From positions 5,620,001-5,684,000 of the forward strand of contig NZ_CP080524.1 of the NCBI RefSeq assembly GCF_024746795.1: a DNA stretch of 64,000 nt, given 5' to 3'. The translations under genes and the position numbers were made by a program. Each line of letters starts with the position of its first letter. The stretch's first letter is position 1. Positions 51,762 to 60,253 of the stretch are shown here, in pieces. The notes under the pieces were generated by a model. The model saw only the letters and a program-made list of their open reading frames with translations. It was not told where the DNA came from and ran no database searches. Origin of the DNA: Mesorhizobium sp. AR10 (GTDB taxonomy: Bacteria; Pseudomonadota; Alphaproteobacteria; Rhizobiales; Rhizobiaceae).

Positions 51762-53417
51762 ATGCCCAAGCATTTCAAGATGATCGATACCGCTCGCAAA
51801 AATCTCACCGCAATCGAAAATTCCGCTGTCGACGAGCTTCTGGCGGGCAGGATCGGCCGCCGCGATTTCTTGCGCCACGGCAGCTTGCTCGGCCTGTCGC
51901 TGCCGTTGCTGGGCGGCATCGTTGCCGCCGCCGGTCTCGGCACGCCACAGGCGCGCGCCGAGGGCAAGCCGGGCGGAACCGTGCGCGCCGGCATCGCGAC
52001 GCCGGGCGGCGCGATCGACCCCGTCACCTATTACGACAGTGGCAGCTACCAGCTGGTGTTCCAGACCGCCGAATTTCTCTGCGTCACCCAGCCGGACCTG
52101 ACCCTGAAGCCAGTGCTGGCAGAAAGCTGGTCGCCGAACGAGGATGGCAGCGTCTGGACCTTCAAGCTGCGCAAGGGCGTAAAATTCCACAATGGCGAGG
52201 AGTTTCGGGCGGACGACGTTGTGGCGACCTTCGACCGTCTCGCCGATCCGAGCGGTGCATCCAACGCGCTGTCGGTGTTCAAGGGGTTGTTGTCGAAGGG
52301 CGGCACCCGCAAGGTCGACGACCATACCGTCGCCTTCCATCTCGATGCGCCGAACGGCAGCTTTCCCTATTCGGTGTCGATCGACAATTACAACGCCGTC
52401 ATCCTGCCGGCGAGCTACAAGGGCGATTACGAAAAGACCTTCGAGGGTACCGGGCCGTTCCGGCTCGAGAGCTACACGCCGAAGGTCGGCGCCAGCTTTA
52501 TCCGCAACCCCGACTATTGGGGCGAAAAGGCGTTGCCCGACCGGCTCGAATTCAAGTTCTACGGCGACGTGCAACCGCGCATCCTGGCGCTACAGGCCGG
52601 CGAAGTGGATCTGCTCGACGCGGTGCCGCTCGATGTCAGTCAGGTGGTGCTGAACAGCTCTGATATCACCGTCTTGCGCGTCGCCTCGACCGCCCACCGC
52701 CAGTTGCATATGCGCTGCGACACCGGCCCGTTTACCGACAAGCGCGTGCGCCAGGCCCTGGCGCTGTGCATTGACCGCAGCAAGCTGGTCGATGGCTTGT
52801 GCCGCGGCATGGCCGCCACCGGCAATGACAGCCCGTTCGCGCCGGCTTTTCCGGCGACCGACAAGTCGGTGCCGCAGCGGGTGCAGGACATTGCCAAGGC
52901 CAAGCAACTGCTCGAGGCGGCGGGACTGGCCAGCGGCTTCGACATGACGCTGACGACGCTGCGCTATTCCGACATTCCGGGATACGCGCAATTGTTCCAG
53001 AACTTCGCCAAGGAGATCGGCGCCCGCATTGCGCTCAACATCGAAGACCAGGACAAATATTACGGGAAGGCGGTGTTCGGCCAATCGGACTGGCTGGACA
53101 GCCCACTCGGTATCACCGATTACGCACACCGCAGCGTGCCGAATGTGTTCCTCAACAGCCCGCTCACCAGCGACGGACCCTGGAATGCGGCGCATTTCAA
53201 GAATTCCACCTATGACGGCATGGTCAAAAGTTACCTGAAGGCGCTCGATATCGGCGCCCAGCGCAGTGCTGCCTCCGACATCCAGAAATTGCTGCTCGAC
53301 GAGACCCCGGTCATCTTCAGCTATTTCCCGGACCTTTTGGTGCCGGTGCGCAAGAATGTCAGCGGCCTGCCGCCAATCGCGGCCGGGCTGCTGCTCGACC
53401 GCGTGTCCCTGGGATAG
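51762..53417 (+). CDS. ABC transporter substrate-binding protein, family 5, Tat-exported paralogue
   Basis: Periplasmic binding protein of 551 residues, clearly related to that at 45139-46803 along its whole length (shared blocks RHGSLLGLSLPLLGG, LRKGVKFHNG, NYNAVILPASYKGDYEKTF and GVKFHNGEE). The twin-arginine signal GRRDFLRHGSLLG is preceded by the same unusual 30-residue leader (NLTAIENSAVDELLAGR). No permease or ATPase genes follow it, so it probably delivers a second ligand to the transporter at 46839-50738. AAAGGA lies 9 bases before the ATG. A short hairpin TGGGAT-AGAG-ATCCCA overlaps its stop codon. Confidence 0.93.
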   Translation: MPKHFKMIDTARKNLTAIENSAVDELLAGRIGRRDFLRHGSLLGLSLPLLGGIVAAAGLGTPQARAEGKPGGTVRAGIATPGGAIDPVTYYDSGSYQLVFQTAEFLCVTQPDLTLKPVLAESWSPNEDGSVWTFKLRKGVKFHNGEEFRADDVVATFDRLADPSGASNALSVFKGLLSKGGTRKVDDHTVAFHLDAPNGSFPYSVSIDNYNAVILPASYKGDYEKTFEGTGPFRLESYTPKVGASFIRNPDYWGEKALPDRLEFKFYGDVQPRILALQAGEVDLLDAVPLDVSQVVLNSSDITVLRVASTAHRQLHMRCDTGPFTDKRVRQALALCIDRSKLVDGLCRGMAATGNDSPFAPAFPATDKSVPQRVQDIAKAKQLLEAAGLASGFDMTLTTLRYSDIPGYAQLFQNFAKEIGARIALNIEDQDKYYGKAVFGQSDWLDSPLGITDYAHRSVPNVFLNSPLTSDGPWNAAHFKNSTYDGMVKSYLKALDIGAQRSAASDIQKLLLDETPVIFSYFPDLLVPVRKNVSGLPPIAAGLLLDRVSLG

Positions 53418-53457
53418 AGATCCCAAAGATCGCTCAACCAAAAAGGTAGAGGCTAGA

Positions 53458-54480
53458 TTGGACCATTCAGCGTTTCGGGCGGCGAGGCTATCCGGCAGCA
53501 GGGCCGCGACAAGCGATGGGGGGCCATCGCTCGAGCGGTTCGACGCAGAGAATGCCCGCCGCCCGGAACCCCTCGCCAACCTTCTCGCTCTAGTCGTGCG
53601 CCAACGCTTGATCACAAAAGAAAAGAAACGGGAGGCCATCATTCGCAAGCCCCACCTGCGCGGTCGCGGACCGCATTTCCCCTTGCTTGACACCATCGTC
53701 CAGTATGAGTTCGAGCCGGGCTATGTCGCCTTCACCATGCCATCGCCGAAACGGCTGCGCGTCCAGGTCGGGTCGATGATTGTCGCCGACACGGTCAACG
53801 CGCTGGTGTTCTACGAATCCGATCATCTGCCGGTCTACTATTTCCCGATCGGCGACGTGCGTGAGGAGTTCCTGCTGCCCAGCAAGACGACGACGGAGGA
53901 TCCATACAAGGGTGTCGCTACGCACTACTCGCTCAACACCGGCATCACGCTGGTCGAGGATGGCGCATGGCGCTATCTCGATCCGGTCAAGGGCTGTCCG
54001 CCGATTTCAGACTACATGTCGTTCTATTGGAGCAAGATTGGTCACTGGTTCGAGGAGGACGAGGAGATCTTCGTCCACGCCCGCGATCCGTTCCGCCGGG
54101 TCGACTGCCTGCCGTCGTCGCGGCGCGTCCAGGTCGTCCTCGACGGCGAGCAGGTCGCCGATTCACGCCGTGGCGTCTTCCTGTTCGAGACCGGGCATCC
54201 GGTGCGCCACTATTTGCCGATCGCCGACACGCGGCTCGATCTGTTTGCGCCCAGCCGCTACATCTCGCGCTGCCCCTACAAGGGTATCTCCAACTATTAT
54301 CATGTGACGACCAAGGCTAAGCGCCACGAGAACCTCGTCTGGTACTATCCCGAGCCCGTCCACGAGGCCGAGCGCATCAAGGGGCTGGTGTGCTTCCACC
54401 ACGAGTTGGTCGACAAGATCCTGGTCGACGGCGTCGAAATCCCGAAGGAAGCCACGGCCGCGTCGGCCGGCTATTTCTGA
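53458..54480 (+). CDS. Tandem DUF427 protein
   Basis: Protein of up to 340 residues with two copies of DUF427. The first copy includes SPKRLRVQVGSMIVADTVNALVFYESDHLPVYYFP and the second SSRRVQVVLDGEQVADSRRGVFLFETGHPVRHYLPI, shown in parts. Each ends with a YKG...YY segment (CPYKGISNYYHV). The function of the family is unknown; a glycan- or acyl-chain-related role has been suggested only by context. The frame begins at TTG 53458 after GAGG, and the first 75 residues before RKPHLRGRGPHF have no DUF427 similarity, so the true start may be later. It follows the binding-protein gene by 40 bases. Confidence 0.72.
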   Translation: MDHSAFRAARLSGSRAATSDGGPSLERFDAENARRPEPLANLLALVVRQRLITKEKKREAIIRKPHLRGRGPHFPLLDTIVQYEFEPGYVAFTMPSPKRLRVQVGSMIVADTVNALVFYESDHLPVYYFPIGDVREEFLLPSKTTTEDPYKGVATHYSLNTGITLVEDGAWRYLDPVKGCPPISDYMSFYWSKIGHWFEEDEEIFVHARDPFRRVDCLPSSRRVQVVLDGEQVADSRRGVFLFETGHPVRHYLPIADTRLDLFAPSRYISRCPYKGISNYYHVTTKAKRHENLVWYYPEPVHEAERIKGLVCFHHELVDKILVDGVEIPKEATAASAGYF

Positions 54481-54561
54481 GCCGCATTTCTCCCGTCGTC
54501 ATTTCGGGGCGAAGCAAACGGCGCCGATTGGCGATCGTGGCGATCCTTCGCGCCCCCCTCT

Positions 54562-54696
54562 GTCCTGCCGGACATCTCCCCCACTTGTGGGGAGATTGGC
54601 AATTTTGGCGCTCCGCTCATCTTGCAACGTTGAAAAATAACCACAGCGGCCGGCGACGGCCAATCTCCCCCCTCGTTGGGAGATGTCCGGCAGGGC
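54562..54696. repeat. Dispersed palindromic repeat, second copy of the family at 2265
   Basis: GTCCTGCCGGACATCTCCCC and the following CACTTGTGGGGAGATTGGC (54562-54600) pair with GCCAATCTCCCCCCTCGTTG and GGAGATGTCCGGCAGGG (54659-54695); a 58-base spacer lies between. The unit GGGAGATGTCCGGCAGG matches GGGAGATGGCCGGCAGG at 2271-2287. It sits between the DUF427 gene and the SAF-domain gene and holds no ORF. Confidence 0.75.
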
Positions 54697-54793
54697 ATGT
54701 CCCGCCAGCGTCAAAGAGGTTCTGCACCATCAGCGCAACTTCACTTCATGATTTGAATGACCTGCTCCTATTGCCAAATTGCCGGTTGAAATA

Positions 54794-54820
54794 TTGTTCA
54801 TTTGGAAATAGGAATGTTCA
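54794..54820. promoter_or_regulatory. Two TGTTCA half-sites before the SAF oxidoreductase gene
   Basis: TTGTTCA at 54794-54800 and ATGTTCA at 54814-54820 lie on one face of the helix (20 bases apart) and 50-75 bases before the ATG of the oxidoreductase gene. The same TTGTTCA occurs, as an inverted pair, at 59017-59050 in front of the importer operon. Confidence 0.5.
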
Positions 54821-54868
54821 AAATGATGATTTCGACGCTGCGGCGCGTCAGGAACTGGAGGAAGCGAC

Positions 54869-56191
54869 ATGTCCCATCCGCAATTTGCAGCGGAACTTCT
54901 GCAGCGCGCTGAAAAGCAGGGACCGATCACCATCGGTCTGGCCGGCGCCGGGCAGATGGGCACCGACATCGTCGTTCAGGTCGCATTGATGCCGGGCATG
55001 CGCATCGGTGCAATTTCCGAAGTTAGGCCGCAAGCGGCGATCGACGCCGCATTGCTCGCCGGCCATGACCGTTCCGATATCGTGCAGGCGGCCAATGCGT
55101 CAGCCATCGACCGCGCCATCGAGGCCGGCAAGATCGCGGTGACCGAAGACCTGCATGCGCTGGCCTCCGCCGGCCGCATCGACGTCATCATCGACGCCAC
55201 CGGCAACCCCAACATCGGCACGCTGTTTGCGCTCGAAGTGATGAAGAACGGCAAGCACATCGTCATGCTCAATGTCGAGGCCGACATCACCATCGGTCGC
55301 TTCCTCAAGGAAGAGGCGCGCAAGGCCGGCGTGGTCTACACGGGTGCGGCCGGCGACGAGCCCGCCTGCACACTGGAGATCATCGGCTTTGCCAGGAGCC
55401 TTGGCTTCAACATCATCGCCGCCGGCAAGGGCAAGAACAATCCGCTGAAGATCGACGCCATGCCTGCCGACTACGAGAAGGAAGCGGCCGAGCGCAACAT
55501 GAATGCGCGCATGCTGGTCGAATTCGTCGACGGCTCCAAGACGGCGATCGAGATGGTGGCGATCGCCAACGCCACCGGACTGGTGCCCGACGTGCCGGGT
55601 ATGCATGGGCCGACTGCGACGCTGGAAGAACTGGCCAACGTGCTCTGCCCGCGCGAGGACGGCGGCGTGCTGCATCGCAAGGGCGTGGTCGACTACTCCA
55701 TCGGCAAGGGCGTGGCGCCCGGCGTGTTCTGCATCATCGAGACAAGGCACCCGCGCGTGCTGGAACGCATGGTCGACCTCAAGGTCGGCAAGGGCCCGTA
55801 TTTCACGATCTTCCGCCCCTATCACCTGACCAGCCTGGAAGTGCCGCTGTCGGCGGCGCGTGCCGTGGTCTACAAGCGCGCCGACATGGAGCCGCTCGAC
55901 CATCCGGTCGCCGAAGCGGTGGCTGTGGCCAAGAGCGACCTTGGCCTTGGCCAGTCGCTCGGCATGATCGGCGAGAACGACTATCGCGGCTTTGCCATGA
56001 CCTGGGAGGACGCGCGCGCCCGCGGCGCCCTGCCGCTCGGGCTTGCCGAACGCGCCAAGGTGGTCAAGCCGGTCAAGACCGGCGACTTCCTCACCTATGA
56101 AAATTGTGTACCCGACGATTCGATGGTGATAACCCAGATCCGCCGTCGTCTCGACCAGTCGGATGGACGGTTCGTTACCAACGCCGCCTGA
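54869..56191 (+). CDS. NAD(P)-dependent oxidoreductase with SAF domain
   Basis: Cytoplasmic enzyme of 440 residues. An N-terminal Rossmann fold reads ITIGLAGAGQMGTDIVVQVAL (residues 20-40, GxGxMG) and IDVIIDATGNPNIG; the central domain resembles homoserine dehydrogenase (HIVMLNVEADITIGRFLK, then AGDEPACTLEIIGFARSLGF), and the C-terminal part (AKVVKPVKTGDFLTYENCVPDD) is a SAF-like domain. Proteins of this design are often mis-annotated as FlgA. I know no proven substrate. It overlaps no gene but stands 20 bases ahead of the FGGY kinase in one operon. Loss or reduction of a sugar-derived acid, aldehyde or keto-acid is plausible. Confidence 0.8.
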   Translation: MSHPQFAAELLQRAEKQGPITIGLAGAGQMGTDIVVQVALMPGMRIGAISEVRPQAAIDAALLAGHDRSDIVQAANASAIDRAIEAGKIAVTEDLHALASAGRIDVIIDATGNPNIGTLFALEVMKNGKHIVMLNVEADITIGRFLKEEARKAGVVYTGAAGDEPACTLEIIGFARSLGFNIIAAGKGKNNPLKIDAMPADYEKEAAERNMNARMLVEFVDGSKTAIEMVAIANATGLVPDVPGMHGPTATLEELANVLCPREDGGVLHRKGVVDYSIGKGVAPGVFCIIETRHPRVLERMVDLKVGKGPYFTIFRPYHLTSLEVPLSAARAVVYKRADMEPLDHPVAEAVAVAKSDLGLGQSLGMIGENDYRGFAMTWEDARARGALPLGLAERAKVVKPVKTGDFLTYENCVPDDSMVITQIRRRLDQSDGRFVTNAA

Positions 56192-56211
56192 CTCCGCCGG
56201 ATCTCCGCCTG

Positions 56212-57702
56212 ATGAACGATGTCGTAATCGGGATCGATGCCTCGACGACGGCCGTGAAGGCGATTGCCTTCACCCGTGACGGCGAAGAACTGTTCCAGGC
56301 ACGCGAGACCTATCCGCTTTCAAATCCCAGGCCCGGCCATTTCGAGCAGGACGCCGAACATTGGTGGACAGCGCTGCTCGGCGCCCTGAGGCAGGTCACA
56401 GAGGCGGTTGGCGCTTCGCGGGTGGCGGCGATTTCCATTGCCCACCAGCGCGAGACCTTCACGCTGATCGACGATGCCGGCAAGCCGCTCATTCCAGCCA
56501 TCCTGTGGCTCGATGAGCGCGCGCGCCCGCAGGTTGCCAGGCTTTCGGCCGAACTCGGCCGCGAGGCGATCCGCGACTGGAGCGGCAAGCCGCCGGACCC
56601 GACGCCGGCGCTCTATGCCATCGCCTGGCTCGCCGAACACCAGCCGCAAGTGCTGGCCAAGGCTGCGGCACTGGTCGACGTGCATGGCTTCTTCGTTCTC
56701 CGGCTGACCGGCCGGCTGGTTACCAGCACCGCAAGCGCCGATCCGCTCGGACTTCTCGATGTAGAGAAAGGCATCTGGCACCCTGAGCTTGTCGCGGCGG
56801 CGGGTTTGCGGCCGGACCAACTGCCGGAGTTGGTCGCGCCGGGCATGGTCTGCGGTGGACTTAGCGAAAGCGTGGCAGGACTGACCGGCCTGAAGGCCGG
56901 CACTCCCATTGTCGTCGGCGCCGGCGACGGTCAGGCGATGGGCCTCGGCATGGGTGTGTACGGCGAAGGCAAGACCTACCTGTCGCTCGGCTCGGGCGTT
57001 GTCAGCGGCTGCTATTCCGGCACAGTCACAACGTCGGACGCTTTTCGTACGCTGGTCTCGCCCACAGGTTCGGGATTCATGCTGGAGACCGTGCTGCGCT
57101 CGGGCATGCAATTGGTCGACTGGATCGTCCGCACCACCGGCTCGCCGTCGGCGGCGGCGCTGGAGAAGGCGGCGGTCAATGTTGCCGCCGGCAGCGAAGG
57201 CCTGCTTGTCATGCCCTATTGGGCCGGCGTCATGAGCCCCTATTGGGATGGTGCGGCGCGCGGCGCCATTGTCGGCCTGTCGCTCGACCACCGACCGGAG
57301 CATCTCTTCCGCGCCACTCTGGAAGGCATCGCCTTCGAGCAGGCCATCGCCACCGAGGCGATGGAAGCCCGGACCGGCGGCAAGCCGGCCGCAATGGTCG
57401 CCGCCGGCGGCGGCACCAATTCGGCTTTGCTGATGCGGATCATGGCGAGCGTGCTCGAGCGGCCGCTCTCGGTCTCGCCGGTCAACGAAGCCGCAGCACT
57501 CGGCGCGGCGATGCTGGCGGCTTCGGCGGTCGGATGGTTTGCATCGTCAGCGGCGGCAGCCGAGGCGATGACGGCGCCGCCGACCCGGCATGTCGACCCG
57601 GTCGACGGACTGGTGCCCTTCTACCGCGCCCGCAAGGCGATCTATCGCGACCTCTATCAGGCAACGCGCGACATCCACACCCGCCTTGGCGCACTCGGCT
57701 AG
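56212..57702 (+). CDS. FGGY-family carbohydrate kinase
   Basis: Cytoplasmic kinase of 496 residues that should phosphorylate a sugar or polyol. The FGGY_N motif VIGIDASTTAVKAIAFTRDG (residues 5-24) gives the phosphate-1 loop, WWTALLGALRQVT and SIAHQRETFTLID follow; the C-terminal FGGY domain has GTNSALLMRIMASVLERPLSV and NEAAALGAAMLAA. ATG 56212 is chosen at the conserved start. It ends with TAG at 57700-57702, overlapping the end of the convergent SorC gene by four bases. Its substrate presumably enters through the importer at 59118-62720. Confidence 0.92.
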   Translation: MNDVVIGIDASTTAVKAIAFTRDGEELFQARETYPLSNPRPGHFEQDAEHWWTALLGALRQVTEAVGASRVAAISIAHQRETFTLIDDAGKPLIPAILWLDERARPQVARLSAELGREAIRDWSGKPPDPTPALYAIAWLAEHQPQVLAKAAALVDVHGFFVLRLTGRLVTSTASADPLGLLDVEKGIWHPELVAAAGLRPDQLPELVAPGMVCGGLSESVAGLTGLKAGTPIVVGAGDGQAMGLGMGVYGEGKTYLSLGSGVVSGCYSGTVTTSDAFRTLVSPTGSGFMLETVLRSGMQLVDWIVRTTGSPSAAALEKAAVNVAAGSEGLLVMPYWAGVMSPYWDGAARGAIVGLSLDHRPEHLFRATLEGIAFEQAIATEAMEARTGGKPAAMVAAGGGTNSALLMRIMASVLERPLSVSPVNEAAALGAAMLAASAVGWFASSAAAAEAMTAPPTRHVDPVDGLVPFYRARKAIYRDLYQATRDIHTRLGALG

Positions 57703-58673
57703 GCGGAAGGTCCGCCGTTGAGCAGGCCCTTGGCCGCATCCTCGTCAGTGATCAGGACAGAAACCTTGGTGCCGGCGAGTGCCGCCCGCATGACGGCGAC
57801 CTTTTCCTGGCCTCCCGAAACCAGGATGATATTCGGGATCTCCGACAGATCCTGCAGCGGATAGGCGCAGACCCGGCGATTGACCTCATGCTCGACCGGA
57901 CGGCCCTCGGCGTCGACGAAATGGCACAGAATGTCACCGACGGCGCCGGCGGCCTGCAATTCCTCGAGTTCGCTGGGCTTGATGAAGCCGTAATTGGCGA
58001 TCGGGCTTTCATTGGAAAACGAGCCGACGCTGAGGACGGCGATGTTTGCCCGGCGCGCACGAAAGACGACATCCTGGACGCTGCGCTGGCTCATGAAGGC
58101 GTCACGCTGCTCCGGCCTGTCGGCATAGACCGGCACCGGCAGCAGGAAACACTCGGCGCCGATCTTTTCGGCGAAATCCCACGCGCTTTCGGTCGGGTTG
58201 AGCGGCTGGGCACGCGTGAGGCCGCCAAGCATGGAGACGACGGTCGTCCTGGCGATCGGCCGCCGCGGCAATTCGTTGATGGCGAATTTCAGCGTCCGCC
58301 CCCAGCCGAGTGCAATGACATCGCCGGCATTCACATGGTCGGCCAGGTAGGCAGCGGCGGCATGGCCGATCATCAGCGGCGCGTTGCTCCTGTCGGCAGC
58401 CGACGGCACCACCACGGCCTGGCTGAGGCCGAAACGCTGCTTCAGGCTCTCCTCCAGCACCACACATTCGACAACGCTGTCACGGATGCGGAACTGGACG
58501 ATGCCCTCCTCGCGGGCGGCGGAGAGAATGCGATGCACCTTGATGCGGCCGATGCCGAGGATCTCGGAAATCCGTTCCTGCGTCAGACCCTCGACATAGT
58601 AGTGCCACGCCGCGCGGGCCTTGAGCTCGGAGTCCGGAAAGCGCGAGGTCTTCTCGTTCTCGATGGTCGCCAT
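57699..58673 (-). CDS. SorC/DeoR-type sugar-binding transcriptional regulator
   Basis: Regulator of 324 residues. The HTH (RAAWHYYVEGLTQERISEILGIGRIKVHRILSAAREEGIV, in part, residues 19-57) is followed by the sugar-phosphate-binding domain (GDVIALGWGRTLKFAI, VVSMLGGLT, FVDAEGRPV, LVSGGQEKVAVMRAAL). The effector in this family is usually a phosphorylated sugar made by a kinase in the same locus, here the FGGY kinase. GGAGGGG precedes the ATG at 58673. It diverges from the importer operon and converges on the kinase gene. EryD of erythritol operons belongs to the same family. Confidence 0.92.
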   Translation of the reverse strand: MATIENEKTSRFPDSELKARAAWHYYVEGLTQERISEILGIGRIKVHRILSAAREEGIVQFRIRDSVVECVVLEESLKQRFGLSQAVVVPSAADRSNAPLMIGHAAAAYLADHVNAGDVIALGWGRTLKFAINELPRRPIARTTVVSMLGGLTRAQPLNPTESAWDFAEKIGAECFLLPVPVYADRPEQRDAFMSQRSVQDVVFRARRANIAVLSVGSFSNESPIANYGFIKPSELEELQAAGAVGDILCHFVDAEGRPVEHEVNRRVCAYPLQDLSEIPNIILVSGGQEKVAVMRAALAGTKVSVLITDEDAAKGLLNGGPSA

Positions 58674-58987
58674 CTCTTTCCCCTCCAGCGGCTGTCCACA
58701 ACCGCTCAACGCCGTTCAACCGGGTCATTCAACCGGTGTTTGCGACCTGACAGCCTGCAATCGCCGGGTGTGCCCCGGGAAAGCCTCGGGATATCGCCCG
58801 CAACGCGAGATAAAACCCGAAATGGTCAACATTTACTTTGTCTTGGTCGCCTGCCGCTACTCAGCCAGCCAAAAATGATCGCACAGAGATAGAGCAGATG
58901 AAAACCGGATTTAAACGCGGCATTCTGCGCCCTTTCGTAAGCCAAACCGAACAGCAGCGCAAACCAGCATCGAATGAAGCGGCAGGC

Positions 58988-59050
58988 CTTGACAATTTTC
59001 TAATGAACCGTTTAGCTGAACAAAATTGCATATCAAAGATAAATTGTTCA
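58988..59050 (+). promoter_or_regulatory. Promoter and TTGTTCA inverted repeat before the importer operon
   Basis: CTTGAC (58988-58993), a 17-base spacer and TTTAGC (59011-59016) form a promoter candidate. Directly behind it TGAACAA (59017-59023) and TTGTTCA (59044-59050) form an inverted repeat with 20 bases between, placed over the start of transcription as a repressor site would be. The rest of the 58674-59117 gap contains CCGGGTGTGCCCCGG (about 58765-58779) and an unassigned AT-rich stretch but no gene. Confidence 0.6.
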
Positions 59051-59117
59051 CAGGGAGGTGCCTGGTGAACAAGAGCGGATGGCGAGACATCGCCGTTTTG
59101 CTGGCGGAGGAGACGAA

Positions 59118-60122
59118 GTGGCTGTGAGCAACGATGCGAGCGATTTGAAAGCCGGCGCACAGGCCGCGACGGGCGCGAAGCTTTCGGCGCTGTTCGCCGG
59201 AACCATGGGTCCGCTCATCGGGCTGCTGCTGCTGTGCCTTGCCCTGACGCTGACCACCGACACCTTCCTGACCGTCCGCAACATCCTCAACGTGCTCGAC
59301 CAGATCACCGTGCTCGGCATCATGGCGATCGGCATGACGCTGGTCATCCTGATCGGCGGCATCGACCTTTCCGTCGGTTCCGTGCTGGCGCTCGCCGCCA
59401 TGGTGATGGGCTTTGTCGCCCATCCCGACTATCTCAATCTCGGCCTTGCGGCGGGCGTCGTCGCGGCACTCGTCGTTGCCGGCCTTTGCGGGCTGGTTTC
59501 AGGCCTGCTGGTGACGATCACCAGGTTGCCGCCCTTCATTGCCACGCTGGCGATGATGTCGGTGGCGCGCGGCCTCGCCAACATGATCACCGACGGCTCG
59601 CAAATCGTCGGTTTTCCCGACTGGTTCACCAACCTGTCGATCATCCGCCATTTCGGTTTCCTGTCGGTCACCGTCGGACTGATGATGGTGCTAGCCATCA
59701 TCTTCGCGATCTTCCTCAACTACCGCGCCACCGGCCGCAGCCTTTACGCGATCGGCGGCAGCGCCGAGGTCGCCCGGCTCTCCGGCATCCCGGTCAAGTC
59801 GCTGACCAACTGGGTCTATGCGATCTGCGGCGTGCTGGCCGGGCTCGCCGGCATCGTGCTTGCGGCACGGCTGGATTCCGTCCAGCCGAGCTCCGGCCTC
59901 GGCTACGAATTGGACACGATCGCCGCCGTGGTGATCGGCGGCGCCAGCCTGTCGGGCGGCGTCGGCTCTATCGGCGGCACCGCCGTCGGCGTGCTCATCA
60001 TCGGCGTGCTGCGCAACGGGCTGAACCTGCTCGGCGTCTCGCCCTTCATCCAGCAGGTGGTGATCGGCGTGGTGATCGCGCTGGCGGTCGCCACCGATAC
60101 CTGGCGGCGGCGAGCGCAATGA
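59118..60122 (+). CDS. Sugar ABC transporter permease, RbsC-like
   Basis: Inner-membrane permease of 334 residues with about nine helices. VRNILNVLDQITVLGIMAIGMTLVILIGGIDLSVGSVLALAAMVMG, shown in part, is the core signature (IDLSVGS), then YAIGGSAEVARLSGIPV and YELDTIAAVVIGGASLSGGVGSI. The start is taken at GTG 59118, after GGAGGAGACGAA, because VSNDASDLKAG is better placed than the in-frame GTG further up. It is the first gene of permease-binding protein-ATPase, an unusual order for RbsABC-type operons. Confidence 0.9.
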   Translation: MAVSNDASDLKAGAQAATGAKLSALFAGTMGPLIGLLLLCLALTLTTDTFLTVRNILNVLDQITVLGIMAIGMTLVILIGGIDLSVGSVLALAAMVMGFVAHPDYLNLGLAAGVVAALVVAGLCGLVSGLLVTITRLPPFIATLAMMSVARGLANMITDGSQIVGFPDWFTNLSIIRHFGFLSVTVGLMMVLAIIFAIFLNYRATGRSLYAIGGSAEVARLSGIPVKSLTNWVYAICGVLAGLAGIVLAARLDSVQPSSGLGYELDTIAAVVIGGASLSGGVGSIGGTAVGVLIIGVLRNGLNLLGVSPFIQQVVIGVVIALAVATDTWRRRAQ

Positions 60123-60253
60123 ATGGGGCGCAATGAGATTCGCCCGGATGTCCGGGGGAAAACGGATCGGTTGATCCGAGACTGGGAGTGTTCGGCCAAG
60201 GGCGCCATGGTGCGCCGGCAGAACAGATTGAACTGTATCAACGGAGGAATACC

